Notes under the pieces: model-generated
The model's database searches: none
Told to the model about the DNA's origin: nothing
What the model saw: only the letters and a program-made list of their open reading frames with translations
Part shown: positions 39,901-39,980 of the stretch, piece by piece
How positions within the stretch are numbered: the first letter of the stretch is position 1
Layout: the number at the start of each line of letters is the position of its first letter
Source of the DNA: Actinomycetes bacterium
GTDB lineage: Bacteria; Actinomycetota; Acidimicrobiia; Acidimicrobiales; Palsa-688
Length of the DNA: 39,980 nt
Reading direction: 5' to 3'
NCBI GenBank assembly: GCA_021850325.1
Contig: JAJZMF010000021.1
Location: forward strand, 1-39,980
Position numbers and translations under genes: made by a program

Positions 39901-39980
39901 TCGGCCGGGACGGCGGCGTCTTTGCCTTCGGTGACGCCAAGTTCTACGGCTCGGCCACCGGCAAGGCGCTCAAGGGCGCC
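36909..39980 (+). CDS. Giant secreted protein with Ig-like, FN3 and propeller-like repeats (3' truncated)
   Basis: An uninterrupted frame of 1024 codons runs from the ATG at 36909 (GAGG 7 bases upstream) to the window edge. A signal peptide 'MSLHRYSLPLSLLALLGLAL' ends near 'PSAASE'. Several Ig-like (Big-type) domains follow ('TSITIEPVSSYAAVGTAEVLTA', 'TGTLTDQYGAPVAGAQVAW'), a Gly/Ser linker, two FN3 domains ('LTGYNLFMGTAPSQE', 'VTGYNVYMSTSEGAA'), further Ig-like domains ('VTFTALVSPAPDGGSVDFVD'), and finally 42-residue units 'GYWLVGRDGGVFAFGDAKFYGS'. A stretch 'FYDRDGNGALSAGEP' looks like an EF-hand-type calcium loop. FN3 and repeat sequences match those of the preceding gene, so they are paralogues. 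A surface or matrix adhesin is likely. Confidence 0.85.
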   Translation, partial: MSLHRYSLPLSLLALLGLALPLQGVPSAASEVAAPGGAPTSITIEPVSSYAAVGTAEVLTAVVKADGAPVAGAHVDFFVADQNAEGGGHQTSACGGSASATPSTSGTTGCVVDSTDPVTDAEGRASFAYHWASAVGQRPLEGSLQQTVTAFTAPVGVAYDPANPSVLSTTASVTWVNSVTSLVLSPSPITVRYDSTASVGATLTYTSMEGAVSAVPYPGGAVDWSVYTGPACTPGSATPPAGQPVTSGTALTGPTGTATISYAYGADATPEVDTTQCLFAFYDRDGNGALSAGEPATTTSVTWSLAASSTSHLSLSPATSTGLAGQEASQVVTGTLTDQYGAPVAGAQVAWEVAPAGSGKPGSSGPATTDAEGQFVVEVSPTASASMQTVSATAGALSASADVYWVKEATDGSYTSATVLAAQATSSSSGYIDVASGGTWLRLSYDVNDILRVGQSVVKTERFTEGLKPGATISADPYRASPTGVSTFSEAGSGHSGGGGSGGGSGGGGLPNAPTGLSASAGNGQVVLEWAKPSSVGEGSLTGYNLFMGTAPSQELLVPVNGPLVQGTSYTVSGLVNGRTYYFVVQAVTTRGASANSNEATAMPAGPPQAPTGLATVVGDGRLTLSWDAPFSDGGRPVTGYNVYMSTSEGAAAANALNPGPVQADSYAVGGLTNGQAYFFVVRAVNELGLSGPSAEVSARPFASSGGPGGGLPGYGWDTRASTTVQLSSSGSPSAPGQRVTFTALVSPAPDGGSVDFVDAASGTSYVGCAGVPVVSGQATCKVGYESQGRHTVVATFSGTARFAPSTSARATHEVQGQTEIVVTASRAGGGAGVTYAVQVRSAGAAASGTVTLWAGGTLLCTAALDSAGAGHCTAPSRPSGGTVTARYSGDHVYAASEATLALVLAPTSYWLAGTNGEVTSFGQAPVAGPVPGGRAVTSGVVGMAATADGQGYWLVGRDGGVFAFGDAKFYGSATGKALKGAVVGMAATADGQGYWLVGRDGGVFAFGDAKFYGSATGKALKGA
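39729..39980 (+). repeat. Perfect 126-bp tandem repeat at the window end
   Basis: Bases 39729-39854 and 39855-39980 appear identical. Each copy codes for one 42-residue unit. The array continues past the edge, so its true copy number is not known and may have been collapsed in assembly. Confidence 0.85.

Overview
The window is very GC-rich, uses many GTG and TTG starts, and carries actinobacterial families: RbsB/RbsC/RbsA-type sugar ABC genes, DrrA/DrrB exporters, a LAL-type LuxR regulator, and secreted proteins with tandem repeats of the 'GYW-x(3)-RDGGVFAFG' kind. These traits fit an uncultured or poorly studied actinobacterium, perhaps of class Acidimicrobiia; the taxonomy is my inference. 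No rRNA, tRNA, CRISPR array, transposase or phage gene was seen. Both ends cut through genes for large repetitive exported proteins.

Layout. 1-1.6 kb: 3' part of an NHL-repeat/FN3 protein, closed by a bidirectional terminator. 1.7-2.1 kb: a GerW/YtfJ-like protein. 2.4-13.3 kb: a deoxysugar catabolic locus with RhaM-type mutarotase, aldo/keto reductase, FadR-type GntR regulator, enolase-superfamily sugar-acid dehydratase, a complete sugar ABC importer, a COG3618 lactonase and an FMN-dependent 2-hydroxyacid dehydrogenase. Together these look like the oxidative, non-phosphorylating route for L-fucose, L-rhamnose or a similar sugar: mutarotation, oxidation to lactone, hydrolysis, dehydration, and later use of lactate. 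The step that splits or oxidises the 2-keto-3-deoxy acid is not in the window. A perfect 12-bp palindrome lies between the regulator and the dehydratase.

13.5-17.7 kb: a possible drug-response cassette with a DHFR/RibD-like reductase, an aminoglycoside-phosphotransferase-fold kinase, a DrrB/DrrA exporter and a divergent TetR regulator. 17.7-19.8 kb: aquaporin, a divergent Lgt homologue and a small membrane protein. 20.1-22.4 kb: a SipW-like module made of a small exported protein, an S26B signal peptidase with Ser/His catalytic residues, and a DUF5305-like membrane protein. 22.5-24.8 kb: a convergent histidine kinase and response regulator pair. 25.2-27.9 kb: a large LuxR-family ATPase regulator. 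28.0-29.2 kb: a small hypothetical gene with a good promoter and a secreted protein preceded by hairpins. 29.2-33.1 kb: an ABC exporter followed on the same strand by 3-hexulose-6-phosphate synthase and 6-phospho-3-hexuloisomerase, the two enzymes of ribulose-monophosphate formaldehyde fixation. 33.2-33.9 kb: a CAP-like exported protein. 34.5-40 kb: two adjacent, paralogous surface proteins built from FN3, Ig-like and 42-residue propeller-like repeats; the second runs off the end inside a 126-bp tandem repeat.

Gene calls rest on reading the translations, motif recognition, ribosome binding sites and gene spacing. No database search was possible.
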